DNA of 64,000 nucleotides from Hippasteria phrygiana. Lineage: Eukaryota; Echinodermata; Asteroidea; Valvatida; Goniasteridae. The notes under the pieces are model-generated. The model made no database searches. It saw only the letters and a list, made by a program, of their open reading frames with translations, and was not told the origin of the DNA. Made by a program: the position numbers and the translations under genes. Of this stretch, positions 24,069-35,716 are shown in pieces; within the stretch, counting starts at the first letter, position 1, and the number at the start of each line of letters is the position of its first letter. The stretch covers positions 496,001-560,000 of the forward strand of contig JAZGUH010000721.1 in assembly GCA_037893225.1 (NCBI GenBank). The letters are read 5' to 3'.

Positions 24069-24248
24069 CACTCTAAAAAATGTTGGTCAAAATGGGTTGA
24101 TATTTTGCCTAGTGTTGGGCAACATATCAACAACCGAAAATCTTGGGCAAATTCCATTTTTACCTAAATTAACCAACAATGTGGTAAATTAATACCAATG
24201 TTGGGTTTATAACAGTTGCCCAATGTTTTACCCAACGTTTTTACAGTG
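24069..24248. mobile_element. CACTCTAAAAA-ended MITE, copy in unit 5
   Basis: Collinear with 12,394-12,572, with the same ends and TA flanks. Confidence 0.6.
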
Positions 24249-24548
24249 TAAGTGGTTCAAAAAGAAAAGTGGCAACGTCGAAAGGTCGAGCGAACGTTAA
24301 CAAAGAAGACGTAAATGAAAATGATAATAATAACTGAAATATAATAACTAAAGTAAGCACTGGTTTAAGTTACAAACCTAAATGAAGATAAACAATAACT
24401 GATGCAATATAAACTCTCAAGTCTTGCTAACCTTGGAGAATATTTTTTAGAAGAAATTTTTCGGAGAAGACTAACCCTCACGGCGAGGAGGATACTTTTT
24501 AATAGGAATTTTTGGAGAAGACTGACCCTCATGGCGAGGAGGATATTT

Positions 24549-24990
24549 GTGACCCGCTCCAGAAAAAGGTGATATAAGTCGCGCTATGCATTCACGTGTA
24601 ATGGCCCTTTCAACGTTGAGAGGGTAAAATTTTTCGTCAAAATTCCTTTTTTGTTTTTTGTCTTAAATGACATCTTAAATATCTAAAGTTTCAGGTTTGG
24701 TGCACAACAATGTTGATTTCAGTGAATAAAGTGAAAACAAATTACCTTTTTAGAGTGCATTGTTCCATTGCATTGTATTAGAACTAGCTATTTCAAAGCC
24801 TGTTTTCTCTGCAATTTGAACTCCATAGAACTAATTAATATGCACAAATACGATATATCTCCAGAACAGAAAGGGCTTTGAAACTCTATCATGTACCAAA
24901 TGAAAGCTTACATTGCAGGCTTTCCAAACAAACATACAACAAATTTTTCATATTTTGTGACATAATATACCTTTTTCCAGAGCGGGTCAC
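24549..24990. mobile_element. GTGACCCGCTC-ended 442-bp MITE
   Basis: Inverted ends GTGACCCGCTCCAGAAAAAG and GTGACCCGCTCTGGAAAAAG extend about 30 bp. ATTT is duplicated at 24,545-24,548 and 24,991-24,994. Unit 2 reads through GGATATTTTT in its minisatellite at this point without the insert. No transposase is present. Confidence 0.8.
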
Positions 24991-25016
24991 ATTTTATAGA
25001 AGGAATTTTTGGAGAA

Positions 25017-25513
25017 GAATTGCCAGAAAATGGATTTTGAGTTTTCACGAAGAGACGAATTTGAACTCCGTGTTAATACAGTGTGGCTGTGAAGGGCAAC
25101 ATTGGCAGAAAATGGATTTTGGGTTTTCACGAATAGACGAATTTGAACTCCGTGTTAATACAATTGGGCTGTGAAGGGCAAAATTGCCAGAAAATGGATT
25201 TTGGGTTTTCACGAAGAGACAATTGACACTTTGTGGGGCAAAACGGGCCATTTCTCGCTTCTGAGTTTTCACGAACAAACAAATTTATTAAACAATTAAT
25301 AACTCTGTAATTAATTGACTTATGGCTTAGGGGCCAATTACCTGTGAAAGACCGAGAACTGAACTTTAACATAGTGTCGACATTGAATCAATATGTGGTA
25401 TGAATGCAGGTAATATCTTCAATTTAAAAAGTGAGCAACTTAAAACCTTATTTTCTTGTAACTTTAGTTTAGTGCAGAGAGGCAAAATTCGTCTGTTCGT
25501 GAAAACTGTGACG
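25017..25513. mobile_element. CGTCAC-ended MITE, right portion (unit 5)
   Basis: Like 12,998-13,328 but with more internal modules. CCAGAAAATGGATTTTGGG recurs three times on this strand before the terminal TTTTCACGAACA repeat. Confidence 0.65.
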
Positions 25514-26058
25514 ATTTGCAACCCTCAAAAGTTGTGTCATATTTTGTAACATCCAAATGCTAATATTCAAGTACATGTACATGTATTTCCAATGATGTTG
25601 CACCCTGTACGCTTTGTATTTCAACTGTTCCAATTTCCGAACCAAATGATCAGAAGTACCCCAAAAATATTTTAATCAATGTTTTTCAGAGAAACTGGGC
25701 ATCAATGGATGGTCGTGTAAATTATCATATTCTACTTTTCACAAGCTGTATTACCAGAACATTATTATTGTAACGATTGTCAATCAGATTGTTTTGTGTT
25801 TTGATGAAAATTATTTTTAAAATGCCCCCTAAATGGAAGACAAATATAAACCCATATCTCCATAAACCCATTTGGGTTGGGGCATCAAAACTAGTTCAGG
25901 GTATCTCAAAAATGTTCTCCATCATCAAATTTAATGGCTAAACTATTTCAATTTACGTTTACTATGGTTTCACAATTCGGTTATTTATACTTTAATAAGT
26001 GAAAAATAACAATTAGTTGAAACGCCCCCTTGTGGTGACCTTAGATGTCAAAATGTTA

Positions 26059-26480
26059 TAGTCTGGTTCCTGGACCTGAAGATCCCCTGACGTCTAAATC
26101 TTAGGTCAGGTACTTACCCACCGTTTCAAATAGATCAAGACGTGCAGTGTTAGCCCGAGTGACGTCAGTGGAATCATTCATATTTAATATTCTTGCAAAA
26201 TCCGGTCGGCAAAATACTGCAATAGTACGGCATTGATTTTGTCGGTTTTTATGTATAGTTGAGAATTCAAATTCCAGGATCTGTAATGGGCCTGACAAAC
26301 AATTTGTTACTGCGAACATCAACGTTAACAGCCGAATGTTACCGAAAACAAGTTCGGAAAACTTCGGATATTTTCGGAAACGGGAGAAATTCCTCCCATT
26401 GTCGTCACGTGACATTGGCGGCTACCGGACCCCATATTCATCAGAAATAGTTTGAATATTTTGGTCTGGAAACCAGACTA
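26059..26480. mobile_element. TAGTCTGGTTCC-ended MITE with ORF, copy 3
   Basis: The third collinear copy. The minus-strand 104-codon ORF (26,101-26,415) is intact, with NSSRF becoming NFSRF. Confidence 0.6.
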
Positions 26481-27625
26481 AAAATAGTATTAATGTTAAC
26501 CATACAAACTATTTTTTTAAACTCTGAAAGCAGTTGAATTAACATTTTTGAAACCTTTTAGAAACTGTAATTGACCAAAACCAAATTGTAAAATAAATAG
26601 CTAAAACGAGCTGTCGCGGTCACAGAAGTGAAATCAGATGACATCATACTTTAGATTAGTAACCAAAGTAGTAGTCTCTTCTCAGCCAAAGCACATGGAA
26701 ACTGCTAGCTCAAAATACTGGACTTGGTGAAACTATAGTGATAGGGTTTTTCTCAATCTAATTCTGTCAGCTGGACATAACAATAATATTAACATGAGTT
26801 TCTTTGAAATAAAAACTAAAACAAGAAGCGACTGTCGTGGACCATAAATTATAGAAATGACAAGCTAAAGGCTACAGAATCACTACGGTACTTGAGATAC
26901 TTGGGCCTGTTTGTTCCACACAGATCTAGATCTCCGATCAGTGATCCGATCTGTTTGAAACAAAAAGGCCCATTACCAAATATAACAGATGTTATACATC
27001 ATTGATTACATCGTGAATTCATGTGAACTTAATGTGAAGCCCCGGACCTTGAGTCAAATGTGTTTATTCTTGGCGTACGGATTATGTCGATTATCAATAT
27101 TTGCCACTACTATTTCCTCTCGACTGTTGTGGTTTTTAAAAATTTTATTTTATGCACACTCCAAACATGCATGGATTATGCAATTCACTATCAAACAAAC
27201 CAATGCACACAAAGCCGTATGATGATCATGGCATCCCAGAAGTTGAGTCACTGCATAGGTTGCAAGCTCAGTCAGTATCAAAAACACAAAGGCTGTCACG
27301 CATCAGTCAGGGTTTGCCATTCTTAGTTTGAACACCTGCGAAATGAAGAATAAGGGCAGAGTAATATTTTGCCAAATATACACCATAAAGTGACTAGTCA
27401 GTCGGTGACTGTCAAAACTTCAAGAGAGGCGGTTTGAATTTTTTTACCAAAGTAAAGGCAGATGCGTTCGATTTTGATGGTCTCTGTGAAACTATATACG
27501 TCTTCACAGTTAAGGTGATACGTGGTAAAACCTTTTTTTATTTTTTTTATGGAACTTCGCCTCAAACAAGGCTAAAATCCACTCAAGGTACGGAGGTACT
27601 AAAAGAAAAATAATCAAAGACGCAA

Positions 27626-27838
27626 CTAGTACAAATTAAGATTCCTCTTGAAGCAGGAAAGATTGTAAGATGAAGGGAAACATGCACCAGGCAAAGAATT
27701 CCACAGAGATACAGAACGAGGGAAAAGCAACTGGTATATCTTGCTGTTATATTGTTTATATTTATATTTATTTATGCAGACCTTTAGATTAATATTTCGT
27801 TTTATATTTTTGCAAATGACATTCACAGGCCCATACAC
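27626..27838 (-). pseudogene. LINE ORF C-terminal fragment, copy 3
   Basis: A 70-codon frame ending FPRSVSLWNSLPGACFPSS..CFKRNLNLY. This is the best-preserved of the three copies of this LINE tail. No reverse transcriptase motif is attached. Confidence 0.6.
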
Positions 27839-28206
27839 GCAGGATTTGCGATGAGGCGGCTCATCAAGGTTTACCTGGATCGATGTGGCAGTCTTCGATC
27901 GCCAAGGTCACATTCCAACGTACAGTTACCAAACATAAAGGCTTTAAAATGTATAAACTGGCTACGTTAATTTAAACGGCGGTGAAAAAAAAACACGCTA
28001 AAACTCAGCTCAATTTTTAGGCACACATCATGCCACTAACAGGTGAAGTAAAAATACAAACATTTCACAAAAATGTTGAGACACGCATTTTACACTTGTT
28101 AACATTTTATTTATTTGTATACATTGAAATTGCCACCCATAGTGGTAATAATTTATATTTGGTACACCTCCCCGCTTATAAAATGGTTTTCCCAGTACAG
28201 CATGGT

Positions 28207-30330
28207 GTGACATCGGGAAAGTCCCAGATGAGAAATGCGGAGGTGTTCGGGGACTGAGGCCTATTTGAGTCCGGTCTGGCGTGTTGCAATGGTGTTTTAG
28301 TCTAGATAATATATAACTATAGGTGTTTTGCCTCGGATCACAACTTTTGGGGCATTGCCATCCAATGTCATTGACAAAAGAACATAACTTTGTTCCTAAT
28401 ATCCGTTTATCTCTCGTTTTTAAGTCTGTATAGCTTGGTCGAAGATCGGCATATTTGACTAAAATCGTTTTTCCCAGGTTATACTTAAAGTTTACAAAGA
28501 CCCCCTCCCCAAGATATACAGGGTCAGTCTATATATAATACAGAAGTCGAACCCCAAATACACCCCGCAATAGTTAAAAAGATGTACTCACCAAATTAGT
28601 ATCATTGTAGCCTATTTAGCCTTTAAACTGATCGGTCACTCACCCAGATCAGACACTGAAAATCACGAGTACTTTAACATCATTTTAAAGAGATGATATG
28701 ATAGGCTAAATTATAATACTAATGTTGTGCCACAAGTTTCAGTTATATGGAATATACCAGGTCCTAATTACTTTTCGATATACTTTTTGGACGCACCCTG
28801 TATAGTTGCCGATACATCAGAAACTTAATGCTGATTCTGACTTGAATCCGGCGGCAATGCTATTAGAAAAACTTTCTACTTATTGCAAACAAAGGATTTT
28901 ATTGGAAATGCTTTTCTTACAAAATACCCACGGAGTTTAATATTTTGCTTCCCCGAAGTTCCCATTCTGCCATGTCTAACTGTATCATAAAATGCCGTCT
29001 TGATACCGACGTGCGGTTAATAACAATCGATTAAACGCTGAGCTAAACCCTAAAACCTAGCCTACAACCGTGTCATACCTTTAAAATCGTTTCACTCGAT
29101 CCAAGCAATTTCAAACCACGTTTTTTAACCTGCAGTGGACCGAGAGAAACAGGAATGAGGGAGATTGGGAGGGTTGGAAAAAAGGGCGATGTTCAAGAGA
29201 GCACACAGGAATGTGGATGGTCATGTTGTGTTACATAGACCTTTTTCACGTTACGTCACACCTTTATATTGTATCGCAGTGTATGGTGATGCTAATTTTA
29301 TATTTTTATATAATTCAGTTAAGGCGCACGAGCTCAAACTTCCTCCACACAGTACATATGATCACGTCGAGGCGGTCCAACTTGGTGGCATTGTTTACAC
29401 TTAATAGCGCTGTCTGGACGCGTGGATGAAAAAGGTCCATTATAGCTTTTTTCTTGGAGAATGGCGAAAAACACAGGAAGACGAACCTAGGAGGTATATA
29501 CATATACCACGTACCCCCGCCATGCCAACTGAGTCACTGACCACCCAACATATGCTATGCAAGATACATGATGTAACTAGAGGTACAATATGTGCATTCT
29601 TAGAAAAGAAAACTTGTATTTAAAGTAAATCAAATAGACAGTAAAGCAAAATAAATCAAATATAAACAAATACCAAATTGAAGTAAGATCTTCCAAAAAT
29701 TGCAAATATTGAGCCACGCGCACCAGTGGTAACATTTTTTTACGCTTATTTCTCTATTTGTAGACATTGAAAGTGTCACCTATAGTGGTAACACTTAACA
29801 CATGGTACCCTCCCTGCTTTTAAAATTCTTTCTTTACAAAGGACCAAAGCTCTGACCCTTGGGCACGGAAAAAAGAACAGGGAATTTGCCCGAGGGGATG
29901 GTTGGGAGAAAACAAGGAAATTAAGCCATACCTCAGTTCTTGACTGTCCGAACACAAAGTTTTCAATTAATCGCTCTCGACTGTGTGGAGTGGGCAGTAA
30001 CTAATCTTGCCAAGACCGGTGTGTCTGATGAACATAAATACTGTGGTCTAAATTTCTAAAAGTCCAAGTTGCTCTCGCTGTGCAAGTCGGTGCGTATACT
30101 GAACATTTATTTCACACGTACGTGGCATAAAAATACGCATCTGGCAAAGGCTTCTAAAAAAATAGGCCCACGCATCATGTGATGAGTATTACATTGCTAA
30201 GAAATATTCACCGACGCGCGCTCTCGGGTACAATAAGCTTTCATTTTATGTAACAATCGTTTGTATTAGTCTAGAAGAAAGAGTAGGACTTTTCCTGTCA
30301 AATCATGAATCGCGTTTTGTCTCGCTCGGG
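28207..30330 (+). repeat. Array unit 6 (D plus B-like remnant)
   Basis: Part D signature at 28,207; a B-like remnant at about 29,910-30,330 shares TAAGCCATACCTCAGTTCTT and GACCGGTGTGTCTGATGA with unit 4. The array is not recognisable beyond about 30,330. Confidence 0.7.
28515..28804. mobile_element. TATACAGGGT-ended MITE
   Basis: TATACAGGGTCAGTC on the left pairs with the complement of GGACGCACCCTGTATA on the right. The equivalent stretches in units 3 and 4 (about 16,520-16,563 right end only; 18,634-18,915) are more decayed. Such ends resemble Tc1/mariner-type MITEs with TA targets. Confidence 0.5.
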
Positions 30331-30826
30331 GTGCTGCTACAGCTCTTAAAGCAAAGCGAAACGGCCACAATGTGTTTGTGCAGTCAAGCGTAACATACAC
30401 AATAATCCAACAATGGATTGAAACTGCACAAGCAGCGGCAAATGGCGTCATCCGGCCTGGTGGCACTGTTTTTTTTGCGGCATAGGACGTCTTCCGTACG
30501 CAAAGGGTTGCGTACGAAAGACGTCCTATATATGCTGCAAAATAACAAACACGTGGATTTTAATGGCTTCAACCCCACAAACGCACTTATGTGCGTTTTC
30601 CGATACTACTGAGGACCGTTGACCATGAATAGAACCCTTCTTTTGTTCCCTTTGTTTGTACCTTAACTTTTTCCAAACAGCTCCCATAAGGTTTGTACAC
30701 GAAATTCTCCCGAGGACTTGGCCCAAGTCCTCGGTGTCATTGTTATTCCTAATCCCCCACTGTCCCAAGTCCTCTCTCGTATAGCCTAACCCACTCAGTG
30801 CAAGTCTGCAGGTTATACGTCCGTGA
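30331..30826. other. Non-coding spacer with a strong hairpin
   Basis: No gene is seen. Positions 30,482-30,529 form a hairpin with 22-base arms containing GTACGCAA/TTGCGTAC and a 4-base loop. Confidence 0.4.
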
Positions 30827-32640
30827 ATTTATTTATTTATTACATTTCTTCACCCAGGGTGTGCCCAAACAGTTTAAAACTGGTTTCCATTGGAGCCCTG
30901 CATATTGTTAGTTAAAACTGAATATTTACACATTCATACAAAATATTGAAACAAATACAATAATGTTTACACAAATAGATATATTTTCGGTTAACTTTTC
31001 AACTCTTCAGAAGCCTATTGCTGATTTACGGGATGGGCGAAAAACCCGCGAAAAAAAAACTTGTTAGGGTGAAAAACAAGGGGAAGTTCCCATCCGGCTC
31101 CAAAGTATTTTGGCAACAAAGTTTATAACTCCGCAGATCAGCGTAAATGACAGAAATATCACTGATAGATGGCTTTACGTAGCTCCGATTTAATCGTACT
31201 TAAGGAGTTTATGGTTCTCATTTGTTCAGGCAGATTATTCCATATACTGGCACCACTCACAGCGAAACTTGTCACGTAGCATTCCTTTTTGGCGAAAGGA
31301 ACTTTCAGTGCCATTTGGGTCGATTGTTGTGTTTCACGAATCACTGTAAGTGGTGTGAACAGATTTGTCATGTACAAAGAAGTCTTTTTTTTTAGGCTTT
31401 TGAAACAAAGATAGCCTTTTTGGACTGAACTCTTTCTTTAAAAGGAACCCAATTTAGTCTGGCAAACATATCAGCTGAGGGGGTGGGGAGGAAGGTACAT
31501 ATCTCACGACAATACCCTCAACAAATGTCTCAAAATAGCCGCACGGATAATCCTTAAATGTACCCCCCATAATACCGTACAGCAATACTGTAAAGATGGC
31601 ATAACTAAACTTACAAAGAGTGTGTGCAGGCTGCTTTGGGGAACGTAATCACGAATTCTGTTTAACACACCCAATTTAGACGAAACAGTCTTCCTTACGT
31701 ATTCAACATGTGTACCCCAACTTAATGTTTCATCAACAACTATACACCCATGCATTTACAAGATTTCACTTTTTCGATAACCTTAATTATCAGCAATAAA
31801 CACGTTCAGGTCGACGTTGGATATTTTCTGCCTTGAACCAATAAGCATACATTTGGTTTTGTTGGCATTTAATGCTAGTTTGTTTCTTAGGCACCAGTTG
31901 TGAATACTAGCAAGAGCTACATTCAAGTTCCTTTCTATTTCGTTAATACTAGAGGAGCTACAAAATAACGTGGAGTCATCTGCATACATAAATAAGTTGC
32001 AATTTTGGGGTATACAGGATGAAAAATCACTACTATAAACAATGAATAAAAGTGGCCCTAAGATCGACCCTTGTGGAACGCCTATGTCTATTGGCAAGAC
32101 CTTCGATATTGTACCCTTAATGATTACAGACTGACTACGACCGCCCAGGTACGACTTAAACCAATTAATTCCAGAAGATGACAAATTCAGCTTCTTCAAT
32201 TTGCCTAGTAGGATTACATGATCCACACAATCAAAAGCTTTACTGAGATCTATGAACACGCTACTTGTAACTTCACCTTGCTCCATAGCCTCAAAACACT
32301 TGTTTGTTAAATCGTGTAGAGTGCTTTCAGTTGAGTGCAAGGGTCTAAATCCCGATTGGCAACTAGGTATCAAATTGTTATCATCGAGGTAGCTATATAC
32401 TGCCGAGTGCACCCATCTTTCTAGAATCTTAGAGATAATTGGCAGTATAGAAATAGGCCGATAACTACCTGTACTACATTTATCTCCTCCCTTGTGAATT
32501 GGTGTTACCAAGGCGTGTTTCCAATTTTTAGGGTATTGCTCGCATGTTATGGAGAGGTTAAAAATATAAGTTAAAGATTTAGCAATGTATAGGGGAACGG
32601 ATTTTATTAGTCCTTAAATACCACCCGGACATATATCATA
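30827..32640 (-). mobile_element. 5'-truncated CR1/Jockey-type LINE
   Basis: A non-LTR retrotransposon on the minus strand. In its reading direction it starts within the reverse transcriptase at about 32,640. It continues through RT motifs and the thumb/C-terminal region to a stop at 31,159, then a 3' UTR ending in AATAAATAAATAAAT (30,827-30,840), a microsatellite tail. Truncation at the 5' end is usual for target-primed integration. The left LTR of the Gypsy element begins about 110 bp further on. Confidence 0.8.
31159..32640 (-). pseudogene. LINE ORF2 reverse transcriptase, disrupted
   Basis: The longest open piece (31,783-32,511, 242 codons) contains, in order, TPIHKGG, YRPISILP, QSGFRPLHSTES, FIDLSKAFDCVDH, GVPQGSILGPLLF and YADDSTLF. 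These are the fingers-palm motifs of LINE RTs, with the catalytic YADD. The same frame continues after stops as MHGCIVVDETLSWGTHVEYV (31,504-31,755) and SGASIWNNLPEQM (31,159-31,377). It also extends upstream across a TAA at 32,614-32,616. No endonuclease domain is present. The stops show it is inactive. The clade call (CR1/Jockey superfamily) is by motif style and tail. Confidence 0.85.
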
Positions 32641-32751
32641 ATCACAATATCCTTTGCATCACCATTTACCGCTTTACAGTTTCACATTGTGATGTCCACC
32701 TACACAATGTAATCTAGTTCTGGTTTATTCGGTGGTGCATATTTATACTTA

Positions 32752-33602
32752 TGTGGTGATTCAGTATAATTCAATGAGTGTGACCACATGAGGGCGCTAT
32801 ATATGTTGTCCATGGACGGCCCGGGTATTGCGCATGGATTTGGGGCCTTGGAGTGTAATGCGGGGCACATAAGTGGATAATGTATATGTATTAATCAATA
32901 AGATGTATATTTCAGAGAAAGGGGATGTCAATAGATATGTGTTTTCCAATATGCAGCACTTTTTGATGGGCTAGACCACATAGCATTGAAATTAGGGGGT
33001 GACTAAGTTTCCATTGCGCAAGGATTTGTGCGTTAACTGGCTTCAAGCGCCACATTGTTTGAGGCTTGTTCTCTTCCGACGAAGTTTTTGAGGCGTACGG
33101 ATCTAGTCGAAATTCATCAACCGTAATGTGCCAATAACTGGAAGATTTGTACGGGGGAGGAAGGCCCTATAGGCAAGGGGGATGTTTGCTGCATCCATCG
33201 ACTGGTGAGTTTACAGTTATCTCTGAAGTCGTTTTGGCGACTTTTGCAGGGTGTAATCTGTGTTTTGAATTCGCAGGTTTGTGTTGTACTAATGTACGCA
33301 CATTTATAATTGTACGGTGGCCTAGAATGGGCATTAGTGTACAACTTTAAGTTGGCAGCATGTATGGCCTCCCCTAGCACGGTGCATGATAATTATTGAC
33401 GGTTATTAATTTATGTTGTGGAATCTATTGTATGTAGGTCGATGCACATTTTTCTTTGCATCCTTTATTATGTGTAAACAGGTCTTTTCTGCAGAGGGAT
33501 GATTATTATTGTCAAATAAACCAGCGCCGGTCCTGGCTTGGAATACCCCAATTTGAGCTCACCGTCTCTCTCTCTCTCTTCTCTATACGGGGTTTCACTA
33601 CA
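32752..33602 (+). repeat. 5' LTR of the Gypsy-type element
   Basis: It starts TGTGGTGATTCAG and ends TTTCACTACA just before the primer site. CAAATAAACC at about 33,515 is a plausible polyadenylation signal. The first 510 bp match the 3' copy. Confidence 0.75.
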
Positions 33603-33604
33603 AA

Positions 33605-33622
33605 TGGTAACACGGATGAGGT
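33605..33622 (+). promoter_or_regulatory. Candidate primer-binding site
   Basis: TGGTAACACGGATGAGG lies two bases after the LTR's terminal CA. It starts with TGG, as expected for pairing with a tRNA 3' CCA. I cannot name the tRNA. Confidence 0.55.
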
Positions 33623-34188
33623 GTGTCCAAGCTGAATTTTCTACTTGTGGTGTTGAGAAGACTACTGTTAACTGTTGCTGTTAATTGATCTGCTACTGCG
33701 TGTGGTCCCTACTGCATGTACTGGAACAACTAAAAGTGGAGTGCAGTGCTGAAGACGAGTACTGTTAGCTGTTCAAGTGTACCGTTGGCCGTGGATCGTC
33801 GGGGCTGAGACGGACTGACTCAAGAGCTCCACTGGTGGCGGTAAGAGTCAAGTTGGCTGATTTGAATTGATCTGCAAGTACATGTATATGGGGTCAATTA
33901 CAGTTCGGAAAAATGAATGTAGTCTGTAGGTTCGGTATTGTAATTTGAGATTATAATATCGTTTATTTTGTGCACATTTCAGAGTCGATTGTATTAATGA
34001 ATGTGCACGTATTGTAATTTTGTTTTGTCTCAGCAAAAGACCAGTCGGTGCAGTTGTTGTTTACGAGGTGAATACCAAACAAGGTTTCGTGTAGAATTGA
34101 ATTGATGACCCATTTATTGTGGTGGATTGCTATTTTAAGGCTGAATTTGGGTGGTTTTCCTTCTTGTCCATAAATTTAAATTGTTAAC

Positions 34189-35162
34189 ATGGCAACCTCG
34201 GAGGCAGGGCTTGTCGAGCAATTGGTTAAGGGTTTGACCGAGGCATTAAAACAGAACAAGCCCTCGTTCCAGCGACCCATAAAATTATCATGGTTTTCTG
34301 GTCGCCCGGTCAAGCCAGGGGATCGCACAGTTAAGGAATGGCTAGAAGATGTCGACATTTATTGTCGACAGTGCTGAGTCTTGACGCTTTGGGGCAACTG
34401 CTTCATAAACATTTTGGTGGTGGGGAAACCTTACAGTCCTTACATAAGGCCATTTATGATCGATACCAGGGTGAGCATGAACCACTGATGGATTTTTCTA
34501 GGGAGCTGATCCGTCTGTATGATCGGATTTTAGAGATTGCTCCGGCCGCTCAGAAAGAATCCTTGAAGAGCCTCAAGGACAAAGCATTAATAAGCCAGTT
34601 TGTTGCAGGGGCCCGTGGACTGAGCACTCGCCTAGAATTAAGGCGTCTTGAGTTAGAAAATCCTAGTAAGACTTTCAATGAGATTAGGGATTTGGCCCTT
34701 GAAATGTTTAGGGATGTGGAGAGGACCCCAAGGGTCAGGACCACCCAGGTTCGCCATGTCAGATCAGATTTAGAGCAGGGATTTATGGGAGACATTGAAT
34801 CAACTGGGGAAGTTGATGAAGTTTGTGTTGATAGGATTAATACACAGGTTGAGCATGGGCAGCCGACCCAGGACAAGATACTGAAATCAATTCAGGATAT
34901 GCAGGGGCAGATTGCTAAACAGCAGGAACAAATTAATGCCTTGGTTAACAATATGTCAAAGTTGAACCTACCTGTTAGGGGTGGGAATGCGACTACTGAG
35001 CAGCTTCCCGGTAGTGGGCAACGCGGGCCGGTGAGGTGTTTCAGATGCAAGAAACTTGGCCATATCAGAGCGCAGTGCCGTGTTAGACTACCTGCAGGTC
35101 CCAGCAGTGAGGATGGAAATTCCTCTGGGGGGTACATGCAACAAGGTGGGCCAGTGCTTTAG
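34189..35162 (+). pseudogene. gag (capsid/nucleocapsid), frameshifted
   Basis: A good start context (AACATGGC) opens MATSEAGLVEQLVKG. The first frame stops at 34,377 after EWLEDVDIYCRQ, and the homologous sequence resumes in another frame (about 34,370 on). That frame has capsid-like helices (YDRYQGEHEPLMDFSRELIR) and an aspartate/glutamine-rich linker. It ends with one CCHC zinc knuckle, CFRCKKLGHIRAQC (35,037-35,078), which binds RNA in Gag proteins. A deletion or indel near 34,370 explains the break. Confidence 0.75.
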
Positions 35163-35215
35163 CAAAATCAAAGTGGGGAGGGGTTAAACTAGCTTCCTCC
35201 ATCTTCTTAGGCCGG

Positions 35216-35716
35216 GTGGTGGGGGATGGTCAAGGAAAGGCCTTGCCCGTCGGGGAGTCAGTAGCTGGGGATGTTATGGCGCCTAACTTGTCTGCAGATG
35301 ACTTGCTTACCAAGTTAGTGAAGGGCAGCCCAAAGGCTCAGGTCACGCTAGCTGGGGTTCCAGTAGAGTGTGTTTTAGACACAGGCGCTGAGACGTCCCT
35401 AATTAGTGCTGGTTTTTACCGTGAACATCTGGCAGGAAAGATGAGTGGCCTTAAGCCACTTGGTACTTACTTACGTGTGTATGGTGTAGGTCAGATGGAG
35501 TTGCCTGTCGATGGGTATGTTGAGGTTCCCCTGGTGGTTCAGAACCGTACGGTAATGGCTCACTTCTTGGTGGTTAAGGAATTCCCTTGTGGTGAGGTTA
35601 GAGGTAGGAGGTGCCCCGTGTTACTTGGCTGTAACGTGTTGCATTTGCTGAGGGACCTGAAGGTTGATCCAAAAGTTAAAGATGCGGAGGTGTGGAATGT
35701 CGCTATCCAGTGGTAA
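35216..35716 (+). pseudogene. Aspartic protease domain of pol
   Basis: VLDTGAETSLIS is the catalytic D-T-G-A motif of retropepsin-like proteases, and VLLGCNVLHLL near the end fits the Gypsy protease G-x-N/D motif. There is no ATG; the frame is open upstream to near the gag end, so expression by frameshift from gag is likely. It stops at TAA 35,714-35,716, in frame with the RT downstream, which marks a disabling mutation. Confidence 0.75.

Larger units (their letters stand above)
20258..28206 (+). repeat. Array unit 5 (5'-truncated D, full B and C)
   Basis: Part D is entered at ACGATATACAGGATGAGTC and aligns closely with 1,340-2,350. Part B starts at 21,194 and part C at about 25,513. It is close to unit 1 over D, but shares the minisatellite and the truncated CGTCAC element with unit 2. 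This suggests exchange or serial duplication among copies. Confidence 0.85.

Noticed and set aside
30482..30529. microRNA precursor
   Set aside because: The 4-base loop and 22-base arms are too short for a normal precursor, and no conserved mature sequence is recognised.
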